Counted from the first letter of the stretch, positions 47,790 to 56,122 are shown. The stretch: 64,000 nt of DNA from Caldisericota bacterium (GCA_024655965.1 JANLFL010000004.1:70084-134083); one strand, 5' to 3'. Translations and numbers: made by a program. Notes: a model not told the origin generated them from the letters alone.

Positions 47790-48376
47790 TTTAACCTAGG
47801 CCAAAGAAGGGACATAACATAGACCGAAATCATGATTTCCGGGACCATGTAGCTGCTGTTGTAGGCGAGGGAGTAAACCCACGGATTCCAGCCCTCGGGA
47901 GCGTAGCTTGAAAAAAAGATTACTCCAGATAAAAAGTGGGCGAAGAGCCTTCCCAGACCTCCGATGGTGATAGAAAGGGCGTAATTTTTCCTGAAAAGGC
48001 CAGCCAATCCCAGGAGTCCGAAAGCAATGGGGTAATCGAGGAAAAACTGGGCGGGATGATAGAAATATGGAGAAAGGAGAAAGTCATAGAGGCTGTAAAT
48101 AATCCCGGCGAAAGCCCCCACCGCCCAACCCCTCTTTAAGGCAAGGTAAAAAATGGGGACCATGGAAGCAAGAGTAATTGATCCACCCTGGGCCCAAATC
48201 CGAAAAGAGGGGATGAGTTGACGAGAGAGAAACTTGAGGGCGAAACAAAGGGCAAGCATGATACCGATTTCCACCCAATCTGGGGTTTTGAGCCGTCTTA
48301 CCTGGGAAAGGATCAGGGAAAGACCCAAAAGAAAAGCGATCCCGAAAGAGATCCAGCCTACCGTGCCAATGTCCAT
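47765..48376 (-). CDS. thiT: Thiamine ECF transporter substrate-binding protein ThiT
   Basis: The 203-residue membrane protein with about six helices matches ThiT, the S-component that binds thiamine and works with the shared EcfAA'T module (not in the window). Family segments: WAQGGSITLASMVPIF near 65-80, YDFLLSPYFYHPAQFFLDYP around 95-115, the GRLFAHFLSGVIFFSSYAPEG stretch around 140-160 and YSLAYNSSYMVPE. An N-terminal extra helix is present. The ATG has GGAGG upstream. It is controlled by the TPP riboswitch together with thiN, a salvage pair. Confidence 0.93.
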   Translation of the reverse strand: MDIGTVGWISFGIAFLLGLSLILSQVRRLKTPDWVEIGIMLALCFALKFLSRQLIPSFRIWAQGGSITLASMVPIFYLALKRGWAVGAFAGIIYSLYDFLLSPYFYHPAQFFLDYPIAFGLLGLAGLFRKNYALSITIGGLGRLFAHFLSGVIFFSSYAPEGWNPWVYSLAYNSSYMVPEIMISVYVMSLLWPRLKWVQQTAS

Positions 48377-48393
48377 GCTGATACCTCCTTTAA

Positions 48394-48418
48394 CGAAAAA
48401 GCCCCCAGCATAGGAGCT
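48394..48418 (-). terminator. TPP riboswitch expression platform: intrinsic terminator
   Basis: Minus strand: a stem AGCTCC (48418-48413) / GGGGCT (48405-48400) around a seven-base loop, then TTTTT (48400-48396). The competing antiterminator pairs 48405-48414 with the aptamer segment at 48434-48443. Confidence 0.75.
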
Positions 48419-48426
48419 TCTCGTTC

Positions 48427-48516
48427 GTATTTCCCTACGCTGGTATTACCCAGTTCAGGTTCGATGGGTTGGAGCCGGCACAAGCTCCTCTCAGCCAAAA
48501 AGGCACCCCATTGTCA
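48427..48516 (-). promoter_or_regulatory. TPP riboswitch (THI element) upstream of thiT
   Basis: Minus strand shows the conserved core of the thiamine pyrophosphate aptamer: GGGGTGCC near 48509-48502, GGCTGAGA near 48496-48489, then CGAACCTGAACTGGGTAATA and CCAGCGTAGGGAA down to 48431. The order and spacing fit the family. TPP binding should favour the terminator and lower thiT-thiN expression. Confidence 0.97.
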
Positions 48517-48523
48517 TTCTCTA

Positions 48524-48552
48524 TTATTAAGAAGAGGAATCTTCCCCGTCAA
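48524..48552 (-). promoter_or_regulatory. Promoter of the TPP riboswitch-thiT-thiN transcript
   Basis: Minus strand: TTGACG (48552-48547), 17 bases, TAATAA (48529-48524). It lies in the last codons of rlmN, and the -10 begins exactly at the rlmN TAA stop. The start near 48517 coincides with the 5' edge of the aptamer. Confidence 0.75.
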
Positions 48553-49570
48553 GGGTTTGGGCTCTCAATTGTCCGCAGGCCGCCTGGATATCCGAACCCC
48601 TGGGCTTTCGAATTGTAACATTCAATCCCGATTTCCTGAGGAAATTTTTAAAAGCGAGGATGTAACCCCGAGGAGAAGGGGAGAAAGATGATGGGGATAC
48701 GGGATTAAAAGGCAGCAGGTTCACATGAAAGGGTTTTCCTCTTAACAAAGAGGAAAGCTTGGAGGCGGAATCAAGGGAATCGTTGATTCCCTTGATCATC
48801 AGGTACTCAATGGAAACCACCCTCCCCGAGGCGGAATGGTATTCCTCGAGAAGTTCGAGGGCTCTGGAAATTGGAAGAACATGAGGATGGGGAATAAACC
48901 TCTTCCTTTGGTTTTCCTCGGGAAAATGAAGGGAGTAAGCGATCTCCACTCGGGGACCGTTCCTCAGAAACTCTTCCAGCTCCCTCATCCCCACGGTTGA
49001 CAGGGTAATCCTCCTTTCTCCGAATTCCCCTCCTTCTTTCCTAGTTAAAACTTCAACGGCGCCTATGGTTTCCCTCAAATTCAGCAGAGGTTCGCCCATT
49101 CCCATGAAGAGGATTCTTGAGGCTTTCGTACCGCCGAATTTTTCCATCCCCACAACCTGGAAGAGGATTTCTCCCCGGGATAAGTTTCTGCGAAATCCAC
49201 CGATCCCCGTCTGGCAGAAAAGACACCTTACCGGACATCCAGCTTGAGTTGACAGGCACAGGGAAATCCATTTCTTCCTCGAGGTAAAATATGGAAGAAG
49301 AACACTTTCAATCAGCTCCCCATCTTCCAGGGCCCAGAGGAATTTTATTGTCCCATCGGAGGAGCGAGAACACCTTTTAAGGGTGGGGAAGGAGAAGCTA
49401 TCTCTCAAGACCGCGCGAAATTTTTCAGGAAGGTTGGACATGCTTTGGAAATCAAAGGTTCGTTTTTTAAAAATCCACTCCCAGATTTGCCTGGCGCGAA
49501 AAGATGGTTCTCCCGATTCCAGGACAAATTCCTGCAAATGCTCGAAATCCAAATCGAGGATCAACCCCAT
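48527..49570 (-). CDS. rlmN: 23S rRNA/tRNA adenine-C2 methyltransferase RlmN
   Basis: The 347-residue radical SAM enzyme methylates C2 of A2503 in 23S rRNA and A37 in tRNA. The [4Fe-4S] motif is CLSTQAGCPVRCLFCQTG (C-x7-C-x3-C-x2-C region). FMGMGEPLLNL and RRITLSTVGM are SAM-binding strands, and a C-terminal cysteine lies in IQAACGQLRAQ, the methyl-carrying site. The length is normal. It overlaps fmt by 10 bases and its 3' end carries the thiT promoter. Confidence 0.96.
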   Translation of the reverse strand: MGLILDLDFEHLQEFVLESGEPSFRARQIWEWIFKKRTFDFQSMSNLPEKFRAVLRDSFSFPTLKRCSRSSDGTIKFLWALEDGELIESVLLPYFTSRKKWISLCLSTQAGCPVRCLFCQTGIGGFRRNLSRGEILFQVVGMEKFGGTKASRILFMGMGEPLLNLRETIGAVEVLTRKEGGEFGERRITLSTVGMRELEEFLRNGPRVEIAYSLHFPEENQRKRFIPHPHVLPISRALELLEEYHSASGRVVSIEYLMIKGINDSLDSASKLSSLLRGKPFHVNLLPFNPVSPSSFSPSPRGYILAFKNFLRKSGLNVTIRKPRGSDIQAACGQLRAQTLDGEDSSS

Positions 49571-50490
49571 GTCTCCCCTTCTTCAATCCTATTTCCCTGG
49601 AGGAAATCCCGGGCGGACGATGGTTTTCTTCCTTCAACTTGGATGGTCTCCACTTTGAGGGACCCAATTCCGCATCCCACCAACAACTCTCCTTGAATAA
49701 CTTCCACTTTCCCGGGAGGAATTTCTTTTGAGGATACGCTCACCTTCAAAATTTTTATCCGGACCCTCCTCCCCTTATAATTCCTGAACGTGAAGGCCCC
49801 AGGGTTAGGAGTTAAAGCCCGAATCAGATTTTTAATTCTTTCTGCCGGCTCCCTCCAGTTTATCTCACACTCAGATTCTTTAATCTTTGGTGCCCAGGAA
49901 GCTTCCCCGGGGGGCTGCTCCAGAGGGTTGATTTCCCCTCTTTCAATTTTCGGGAGCAGTTCAAGGAGAAGTTCCGATCCAATTAGTGAAAGGCGGGATT
50001 TTAACTCCCCTGCGTTTTCCTCATCCCCGATTGTAACTTTCTTTTGCGCAATAATTGGTCCCTGGTCCACCTTTTCGGTAAGAAAGAAGATGGATACCCC
50101 GGTCTCCTTCTCCCCGTTCATAATTGCCCTTTCCACTGGAGCTGCCCCACGATACTTAGGAAGAAGAGAAAAATGAAGGTTTAAAGAGCCAATGAGGGGG
50201 ATGGAGAGGATTTCTTTTGGGAGGATGGGGAATGCAATCACCACGAAGAGATGGGGAGACAAATCCTTAAGCTGATTGAGGAACAGGGGATCGTTTAAGG
50301 AAAAAGGAGTAAGCACTGGAATCCCCAGTTCAAGTGCTTTCTCCTTCACCGGCGATGGCGAAAGCTTCAAACCCCTACCCCTTGGGGCGTCAGGTCGAGT
50401 TATTACCAATACGGGCTTGTATTCCGTGGAAGCAAGCCTCTCAAGGGGAGGAACGGAAACAGCCGGGGTGCCAAAAAACACAATTTTCAT
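49561..50490 (-). CDS. fmt: Methionyl-tRNA formyltransferase
   Basis: About 309 residues from the ATG at 50490 (MKIVFFGTPAVSVPPLERL), overlapping the priA stop by one base; a longer frame runs into priA. The catalytic block is NLHFSLLPKYRGAAPVERAI with GVSIFFLTEKVDQGPII after it, and the C-terminal tRNA-binding domain starts near 205. It formylates initiator Met-tRNA. The usual neighbour def (peptide deformylase) is missing here. Confidence 0.96.
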   Translation of the reverse strand: MKIVFFGTPAVSVPPLERLASTEYKPVLVITRPDAPRGRGLKLSPSPVKEKALELGIPVLTPFSLNDPLFLNQLKDLSPHLFVVIAFPILPKEILSIPLIGSLNLHFSLLPKYRGAAPVERAIMNGEKETGVSIFFLTEKVDQGPIIAQKKVTIGDEENAGELKSRLSLIGSELLLELLPKIERGEINPLEQPPGEASWAPKIKESECEINWREPAERIKNLIRALTPNPGAFTFRNYKGRRVRIKILKVSVSSKEIPPGKVEVIQGELLVGCGIGSLKVETIQVEGRKPSSARDFLQGNRIEEGETWG

Positions 50491-52475
50491 CAATCCAGCT
50501 CCTCGGGGTCGCATTCTATTTTCATGTTAGCCTTCCGCAAAAAAGGGAGAAAAGTCAACCCCTTTATTTTCCCCGGAATTTTCCCCCAGGGGAAACGGAC
50601 CAATACTTCCATTCTCCATCTTCCCTTTATTCGGGGCCGGAAGCAAGGCAGAGGTCCGGTAACCAAAAGGGATTCATCCTCCCGGAGAAAGTTGGCGCAT
50701 TTCTGCGAGAAACTTTGCGCAGATTCCCGGTCGGGATCTTCAAAAAGCACCCTGACGATCCTCTGATAAGGAGGAAACCCTCCCTGTTTCCTGGATTTTA
50801 ATTCTTCCAGATAAAACTCCCCATCGAGCCAATCTAAGTCTATCTTCCGAGAAACCTGAAGGATAACCTTTTCCGAAGCGATGGATTTGAGGTTTTTGTA
50901 TAGCTGGAAAGCTTTCTCAGAGGCGGAATAAAATGGCAAACCTATCAGGAAGTCCAAATTAACAATCACCACAAGGGAAACTGGGGGGATGGCATGCCCA
51001 CGGATAATGCTTGTCCCCAGAAGAATAGAGGAACGATCCTTTTTAAATTCTTCGATCCTCAATCGGACTGCTTCCTTGTTTCGGGCAACCTCCGAATTAA
51101 CAAGGATTATTTTTCCTCCTTGGAAATCCCTCAATTGAGCCTCAACCCTTTCAAGCCCGATTCCCCGGGTTTTAAGGTTAAATCCTTTGCATTTGGGACA
51201 AATGGAAGGAGTCTCCATTCGAAAACCGCAATAGTGGCAGAGCATTTCCTCTCGGTGAGGAGTGAGGGGAATTTCACAGGATGGGCATTCGAAGTTCTCT
51301 CCGCAGTCTCCGCAGAAAAGCACGTTGGCCATCCCTTTCCGGTTCAGAAAAATTAAGGTTCTTTTTCCCAGAGCGGAGTTTCGCTTTACCTGGTAAGAAA
51401 TTTCCGGAGATAGCCCCTGATCCCCCTTGTAATAAAAAATCTCCCTCCTCAAGGGGGGATCTTCTTTTTTGATCATGCTCCTTTCCTTATAGGCTTCGAG
51501 GAAAGTTTCAGAGGAGGGTGATCGGGAGAAGAAGTACAATGAAGCCCCTGATTTGCCTGCAAGAATCTTTGAGAGGCGAACGGCAGAAAAATGAGGAGGG
51601 GTCAAAACCCTATAGGATGGGTTTTCCTCCTGAAGGATGCAGATCAATTTTAGATTGAAAAAGGGCAAAAATAGGGAGAGCCAGGTTCCCAGGATCAAAA
51701 GGGGAGTACTTTTCTGAGCGGAATAAAAAACCTTCGCCCTTCTCATTTTGTTCTCTCCCCCAAAATAAGAATGGGCTTCAATTCCATTCTTTTCAAAAAG
51801 ATTCCTGAGAGGGGGGATCAAGGAGCTTTCTGGGACAAGAACCAGGGCTTGAGATCCCTGATTGAATGATTGTTTTAGCAATCGTACCAAAAAATTGGAC
51901 TGTTCCTTCCACGGTGCCCAGAAAAGAAAGGGCTTGATATTATCATCCCTGGGCTCTTGTTCCCTGAGGTCCTCCCTCCTCATTTCAAAAAAATTGGATT
52001 CAAAAAGGGACCTGGTTTGGGGAATTTCAAGGACGGAAGCCTCGCCTCCTGAATCTTGGAGGAATTGTACCGTTTTCATCAACCCACTTTTTCTCTTCAA
52101 ACCCTTCCCGGGGAAATTGAGGGGAGCGGAAAGCACGACTCGGGTCAAAGAACGATCCAGAGTCTCAGGAGAAAGAAATCCGATGACTTGTTTCGGGGAA
52201 GGAAGGTAGTTCTCGAAGAGCCACTTGATTAATTCCCCTCGAATGGAGTCGAAATACACCCATCCGGTGTGACTGATGATCTCCTTCGCCCCGTCCTTTG
52301 CTGGAGAAGGGCAAACTACATATCCCTCAACAATCCGGTTCCTTCGCCCAAACGGAACCAGAACCTTCTCCCCGGTTTTGAGTACCTCCCCGCTTTTATA
52401 AGTATAAAGTCCCTCTCCTCCGAGGAGAGGGACGTCAACTAAAACAAGATAATAATGGAGTGCGATCTCTTCCAC
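50490..52475 (-). CDS. priA: PriA-like replication restart protein lacking helicase motifs
   Basis: A 661-residue PriA homologue. The N-terminal 3'-DNA-binding domain (YYLVLVDVPLLGGEGLYTY) and the central zinc region with eight cysteines (CGDCGENFECPSC, CHYCGF, CPKC) are present. The motor is degenerate. The Walker A position reads FLFWAPWKEQSNF instead of a GxxGxGKT loop, the DEEH position reads CILQEENPSYR, the SATPS position FSRSPS, and the QxxGRAGR motif is replaced by a NLKSIASEK stretch. It is shorter than usual PriA. Actinobacterial PriA is known to lack helicase motifs in the same way. It probably acts as a structural loader. Start GTG, two bases after rpoZ. Confidence 0.88.
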   Translation of the reverse strand: MEEIALHYYLVLVDVPLLGGEGLYTYKSGEVLKTGEKVLVPFGRRNRIVEGYVVCPSPAKDGAKEIISHTGWVYFDSIRGELIKWLFENYLPSPKQVIGFLSPETLDRSLTRVVLSAPLNFPGKGLKRKSGLMKTVQFLQDSGGEASVLEIPQTRSLFESNFFEMRREDLREQEPRDDNIKPFLFWAPWKEQSNFLVRLLKQSFNQGSQALVLVPESSLIPPLRNLFEKNGIEAHSYFGGENKMRRAKVFYSAQKSTPLLILGTWLSLFLPFFNLKLICILQEENPSYRVLTPPHFSAVRLSKILAGKSGASLYFFSRSPSSETFLEAYKERSMIKKEDPPLRREIFYYKGDQGLSPEISYQVKRNSALGKRTLIFLNRKGMANVLFCGDCGENFECPSCEIPLTPHREEMLCHYCGFRMETPSICPKCKGFNLKTRGIGLERVEAQLRDFQGGKIILVNSEVARNKEAVRLRIEEFKKDRSSILLGTSIIRGHAIPPVSLVVIVNLDFLIGLPFYSASEKAFQLYKNLKSIASEKVILQVSRKIDLDWLDGEFYLEELKSRKQGGFPPYQRIVRVLFEDPDRESAQSFSQKCANFLREDESLLVTGPLPCFRPRIKGRWRMEVLVRFPWGKIPGKIKGLTFLPFLRKANMKIECDPEELD

Positions 52476-52477
52476 GC

Positions 52478-52657
52478 TTATTGCGTGCTTTCACTCTCCA
52501 TGTCGCGGATTTTTTCCAAAGCGGCGCTTAGGGGTTTTTGATTTCCCCCTTGGCCTTCTTGTTCAATTTGGTGAGCAATCCTGGCTGCGACAACCACAAG
52601 CCGATATTTGTTCTTCCCAACTTTTTCCAGCAACTTTTCAATCTCAGGGTATAGCAA
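52478..52657 (-). CDS. rpoZ: RNA polymerase omega subunit
   Basis: A short gene of 59 codons not obvious as an ATG frame: it starts TTG at 52657 with GGAGG five bases before, inside the last 14 bases of gmk. The protein MLYPEIEKLLEKVGKNKYRL, then VVVAARIAHQIEQ and KPLSAALEKI, is the omega fold (the YPSI..LL and ALEEI blocks). Omega helps assemble beta-prime. The order gmk, rpoZ, priA is conserved, although the coaBC gene normally between rpoZ and priA is absent. Confidence 0.9.
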   Translation of the reverse strand: MLYPEIEKLLEKVGKNKYRLVVVAARIAHQIEQEGQGGNQKPLSAALEKIRDMESESTQ

Positions 52658-53264
52658 AGGGGCCTCCTCCTTCTTTAAAAAATTGTTCCATCCTCGAAAC
52701 TCGGTGCTTTTCGGAGAAAATTATCCTTTCAAGGTCGGAAACTGCCACCTCCAGGAGATCATTTATAAGGAAAAAATCATAATACTTCAAGTACTGGAAT
52801 TCCACCTTTGCTACCTCCAGCCTCCTTTGAAGTGTTTCCTGATCCTCCGTTCCCCTTTTTGTTAATCTTCGACGAAGCTCCTCCTGTGAGGGAGGTAATA
52901 CAAAAATCAGGACTGATTCCGGAAAACAAGTCTTCACCCTCACCCCGCCCTGAACATCAATTTCCAGGATCGCGTCCCTTCCGCTTCTTAAAGCATCAAT
53001 TACAGGTTGGCGAGGGGTGCCATAAAGATCTCCAAATACTTGGGCCCATTCAAGGAGGTTGTCGTTTTCAATCTCCTTCCGGAATTCCTCCGGGGTGACA
53101 AAAAAGTAATCCTTTCCAAAAACTTCGTTGGGCCTTGGTTTCCTGGTAGTCAGAGAGATGGAGAGGTAGGACTCGGGGTGCCTTTCCATATACCGAGAAA
53201 CAAGGGTCCCCTTCCCTACTCCGGAGGGGCCGGAAATCACCAGTAAAAGGTTAGGTAGCTTCAT
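52644..53264 (-). CDS. gmk: Guanylate kinase
   Basis: The 206-residue enzyme phosphorylates GMP to GDP. Walker A is VISGPSGVGKGTL at 9-21, the GMP site is SISLTTRKPRPNE, and the lid has DYFFVTPEEFRKEI. The C-terminus runs over the rpoZ start. The length is normal. It is three bases downstream of remA. Confidence 0.97.
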   Translation of the reverse strand: MKLPNLLLVISGPSGVGKGTLVSRYMERHPESYLSISLTTRKPRPNEVFGKDYFFVTPEEFRKEIENDNLLEWAQVFGDLYGTPRQPVIDALRSGRDAILEIDVQGGVRVKTCFPESVLIFVLPPSQEELRRRLTKRGTEDQETLQRRLEVAKVEFQYLKYYDFFLINDLLEVAVSDLERIIFSEKHRVSRMEQFFKEGGGPFAIP

Positions 53265-53267
53265 TAT

Positions 53268-53525
53268 TCAGGGAGCGTTCTCTTCCTCAGGCTCGAACCG
53301 GGAAGCAACAGTCTCAGGTTGGACAGGGGACAAAATAACATATCCACAATCAGTGATGATTACTGCCCTTGTCCTCCGCCCGTAAGTCGCATCAATTAAT
53401 TTCTTTTCGGCGCGTGCTTCCGAGACAATTCTTTTCACAGGGGCAGAGTCTGGGGAAAGAATAGCAATCACCCTGTTTGCAGTGACAATATTTCCGAAAC
53501 CAATATTTATAAGCTTTATATCCAA
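53268..53525 (-). CDS. remA: RemA-like DUF370 protein
   Basis: The 85-residue protein with [29 protein letters not shown] and [23 protein letters not shown] is a clear DUF370 member. RemA in Bacillus is a DNA-binding activator of biofilm and osmoregulatory genes, and the family always sits before gmk. The start is TTG (MDIKLIN). A consensus -35 TTGACA lies 47-52 bases upstream. Confidence 0.92.
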   Translation of the reverse strand: MDIKLINIGFGNIVTANRVIAILSPDSAPVKRIVSEARAEKKLIDATYGRRTRAVIITDCGYVILSPVQPETVASRFEPEEENAP

Positions 53526-53548
53526 GTTTTATCCTCTTAAGTTATTTA

Positions 53549-53577
53549 ATTTTTGATAATTGGCTTATTTTTGTCAA
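53549..53577 (-). promoter_or_regulatory. Candidate promoter of the remA-gmk-rpoZ-priA operon
   Basis: A perfect -35 TTGACA (53577-53572, minus) contains the rluD TGA stop. At 17 bases the -10 position reads AAAAAT in an A/T-rich stretch, a weak match. Confidence 0.4.
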
Positions 53578-54464
53578 TTTTTAAGGCATTCCAGAATCCG
53601 GAGAAAATTATCGGGGAGAGGGGCCTCAAAATAAAGCCTTTTTCCCGAAATCGGGTGAAAAAATTCGAGGGAAAAGGCATGGAGCAGTTGTCCCTTTATT
53701 CCCCAGGGATTTGGTTTCCCGTAAACCGGGTCTCCCACAACCGGATGTCCGATAAAAGAAAGATGAACCCTTATCTGATGCGTCCTTCCGGTGTGAGGCC
53801 TTAATTCAAGAAAAGTATACTCGGAAAACCTCTTTTTGACTATGAACTCGGTTATCGCTTCCCTTCCGGAAATCCAGGGGGCGACCATTTTCCTATCCTT
53901 GGGACTTCTTCCCAGTGGAACTTCGATCCTTCCTTCCTCGGGGCCCACAACCCCGTGAACCAAAGCAAGGTATACTTTTTTTATTTTCCTTTCTTTGAAT
54001 TGAAGGGAGAGGTTGCTCAGGGCAATTTCATCCTTGGCGACGATGATCAAACCCGAAGTGTCCTTGTCAAGACGATGCACGATCCCTGGACGGTTGTCGG
54101 ATCCTGGAAGGTGGAGTTGAAACCTGAAAAGGAGGGCATTGACCAAGGTATTTGAAAGCCTCCCTGCTCCAGGGTGAACCACTAGCCCAGGGGGTTTATT
54201 GATAACCGCAAGATATTGGTCCTCAAATATTACATCCAGGGGAATGTCTGCCGGTTTTAACTCCCCATTTTCACCCGCGGGAAAAGAAAAAGAAATTTCC
54301 TCGCCCCCTTTAAGGATTAAAGAGGGTTTAGCCCCCTTTCCGTTGATTAGGACTTTCCCCTTCTTGAATATCCCCTGGGCTTTGGCCCGGCTCAAGCCAA
54401 GAAAAATGGAAAGGGCAAGATCGAGCCTTTTTCCTTTAAATTCTGGAGGGACTTTTATTTCCAC
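53574..54464 (-). CDS. rluD: 23S rRNA pseudouridine synthase RluD
   Basis: About 296 residues from a GTG at 54464 that gives the family N-terminus VEIKVPPEFKGKRLDLAL; a longer open frame enters lspA. An S4 RNA-binding domain (RAKAQGIFKKGKVLING) is followed by the catalytic domain. The catalytic aspartate is in GIVHRLDKDTSGLIIVAKD, and HTGRTHQIRVHLSFIGHPVVGDPVYG is the second signature. It modifies helix 69 of 23S rRNA. lspA-rluD is a conserved pair. Confidence 0.95.
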   Translation of the reverse strand: MEIKVPPEFKGKRLDLALSIFLGLSRAKAQGIFKKGKVLINGKGAKPSLILKGGEEISFSFPAGENGELKPADIPLDVIFEDQYLAVINKPPGLVVHPGAGRLSNTLVNALLFRFQLHLPGSDNRPGIVHRLDKDTSGLIIVAKDEIALSNLSLQFKERKIKKVYLALVHGVVGPEEGRIEVPLGRSPKDRKMVAPWISGREAITEFIVKKRFSEYTFLELRPHTGRTHQIRVHLSFIGHPVVGDPVYGKPNPWGIKGQLLHAFSLEFFHPISGKRLYFEAPLPDNFLRILECLKN

Positions 54465-54894
54465 TTCTGGAAAATAGAAGCAACAAAAAAAGAAGGATCC
54501 CCCCAATAACGATGGAGGCGTCCGCAAGGTTGAAAACTGGCCAAACCCGAAAATCGATAAAATCAACAACCCTTCCAAAGTTCAGACGGTCGAGAAGGTT
54601 TCCAGCAGCCCCCCCTAAAACCAGACCAATTGCCACCTGAAAAGAAGGGGGTAACTGGGAGAGAGTTTTAAAGAAAAGAAAGGAAAAAACAAGCGCCCCG
54701 CTTGCAAAAATCAAAAAGAAAAAATAAGCCCAGGGGAGGATCCCAAAGGCCGCCCCGGTATTTGAATTAAGGGTCAAAAAAAGAAAATTTCCAATTAAAG
54801 GTATGGGCTTCAAATAGGAAAGGGAAGAAAGGGCAAGCCCCTTTGAGAGCTGGTCCAGAAAAACAACGAGAAAAAATACCCCAAGAATGTTCAT
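54436..54894 (-). CDS. lspA: Lipoprotein signal peptidase
   Basis: The 152-residue membrane aspartyl peptidase has four helices. Family motifs are LDQLSKGLAL, NTGAAFGILP, GGAAGNLLDRL and the catalytic-aspartate block VVDFIDFRVWPVFNLADASI. It cleaves prolipoproteins before the lipidated cysteine; the lipoprotein two genes upstream is a likely substrate. It overlaps surE by 4 bases and rluD by 29. Confidence 0.96.
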   Translation of the reverse strand: MNILGVFFLVVFLDQLSKGLALSSLSYLKPIPLIGNFLFLTLNSNTGAAFGILPWAYFFFLIFASGALVFSFLFFKTLSQLPPSFQVAIGLVLGGAAGNLLDRLNFGRVVDFIDFRVWPVFNLADASIVIGGILLFLLLLFSRSGNKSPSRI

Positions 54895-55670
54895 CGGGGA
54901 AGAAAGTTTGCCTCCAGCTTATTTACCAAAGGCTTCAAGGACTCAAGCATCCGGTAATCAGTAAGGTCCAGAGTGAGGGGGGAAATTGAAACCATTTGGT
55001 TTTCCACAGCCCAGACATCCGTTCCTTCTTGGGGGGGAATTTCCTCCAGGACACCACCAATCCAGTAATAAGGCCTCCCAAAAGGATCTGTTCGCTTGCT
55101 GAGCCGGCTAATATACCGCCTTTTTCCCAAACTGGTTAAGGAAAAACCTTTAATCCGGAAAAGGGGACAATTGGGCACGTTTACATTCAGGAGGACCAAG
55201 AAATCGAGCTCCACTGCTGACTTAACCACTTCTTCAGCAACGATTGAGGCGGTTTCCCAATCAGGGTCAACAAAAGTGTTGAGGGAAATGGCTAGGGAGG
55301 AAATATCGCAGAGGTATCCCTCCATTGCTCCAGAAACGGTCCCAGAATAAGTCAAATCCTCCCCTAAGTTAGGACCGAGGTTAATTCCGGAAACAACAAG
55401 ATCGGGTTTTCGAGGTAGAAGATCAAAAATCCCCACGACCACACAATCAGCCGGAGAACCACTCGTTTCCCAAACTTTTACCCGGTTTACAGGTTCCCCC
55501 TTATACCTTGCCCTGATGGGCTTGTGCATTGTGATTGAGTGTCCTGCTGCACTCCTTTCCCTTTCAGGCGCAACAACGTAGACTTCGCCATGCTGGGAAA
55601 GACGAAATGCAAGGCGCTCTATTCCTGGGGAATCGACTCCGTCGTCGTTAGTTAATAAAAACAGCATCAA
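54891..55670 (-). CDS. surE: 5'/3'-nucleotidase SurE
   Basis: The 259-residue metal-dependent phosphatase starts MMLFLLTNDDGVDSPGI, with the two adjacent aspartates that bind the metal. VVAPERERSAAGHSITMHKP and VSGINLGPNLGEDLTYSGTVSGAMEG complete the site. It dephosphorylates nucleoside monophosphates. The length is normal. It is coupled to the lipoprotein gene upstream by 4 bases. Confidence 0.96.
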   Translation of the reverse strand: MMLFLLTNDDGVDSPGIERLAFRLSQHGEVYVVAPERERSAAGHSITMHKPIRARYKGEPVNRVKVWETSGSPADCVVVGIFDLLPRKPDLVVSGINLGPNLGEDLTYSGTVSGAMEGYLCDISSLAISLNTFVDPDWETASIVAEEVVKSAVELDFLVLLNVNVPNCPLFRIKGFSLTSLGKRRYISRLSKRTDPFGRPYYWIGGVLEEIPPQEGTDVWAVENQMVSISPLTLDLTDYRMLESLKPLVNKLEANFLPR

Positions 55671-56122
55671 GTCCCTGGTTCACGAAGAATGGACTTCAGA
55701 AGCCACTTGTCGTTTTCCCGCACAAGTTTGTAGGTGTGCTTCACGGAACTTTTTGTTACCATCGAGGGCCCCCCGAAGATTGGGTTGCTTCCGGATTCAA
55801 GAATTGCGAGAAAAGTCGCCTGGACGGTGGCCTCCTGAGGTGTTTGATTAAGGACTTGGGTTTTTAAGTCCTGGTAATCAACCTTGGCATAGGAAATGAA
55901 TTCTCTTCCATAGAAGCGCTGGACTTCGTCCTTGTAAGAGTCCGCAGTCAGGGATAGCATTTTATCGATATCCATTGATTTCCAGGCTTCAAGCCAGGTT
56001 TTAACGAAAGCCTCCGGGCTGGAAATTGATTCCGATGACCTGCAGGATGAGAGGAAACAAAAAGTAATGATGAGGACGAGCATTGCGGTAAAGGCCCCTT
56101 TCAGAAATCCCAAATTTCTCAT
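55667..56122 (-). CDS. Lipoprotein with an NTF2-like domain
   Basis: About 151 residues from the ATG at 56122, overlapping the DUF167 stop (ATGA); another ATG lies five codons upstream. A signal peptide ends in a lipobox FLSSC near residues 24-28. The mature part has the SnoaL/NTF2-like or DUF4878-type pattern (AFVKTWLEAWKSMDIDKMLSL... KLVRENDKWLLKSIL). It would be anchored on the outer face of the membrane. Function unknown; the domain often binds small ligands or partner proteins. Confidence 0.75.
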   Translation of the reverse strand: MRNLGFLKGAFTAMLVLIITFCFLSSCRSSESISSPEAFVKTWLEAWKSMDIDKMLSLTADSYKDEVQRFYGREFISYAKVDYQDLKTQVLNQTPQEATVQATFLAILESGSNPIFGGPSMVTKSSVKHTYKLVRENDKWLLKSILREPGT

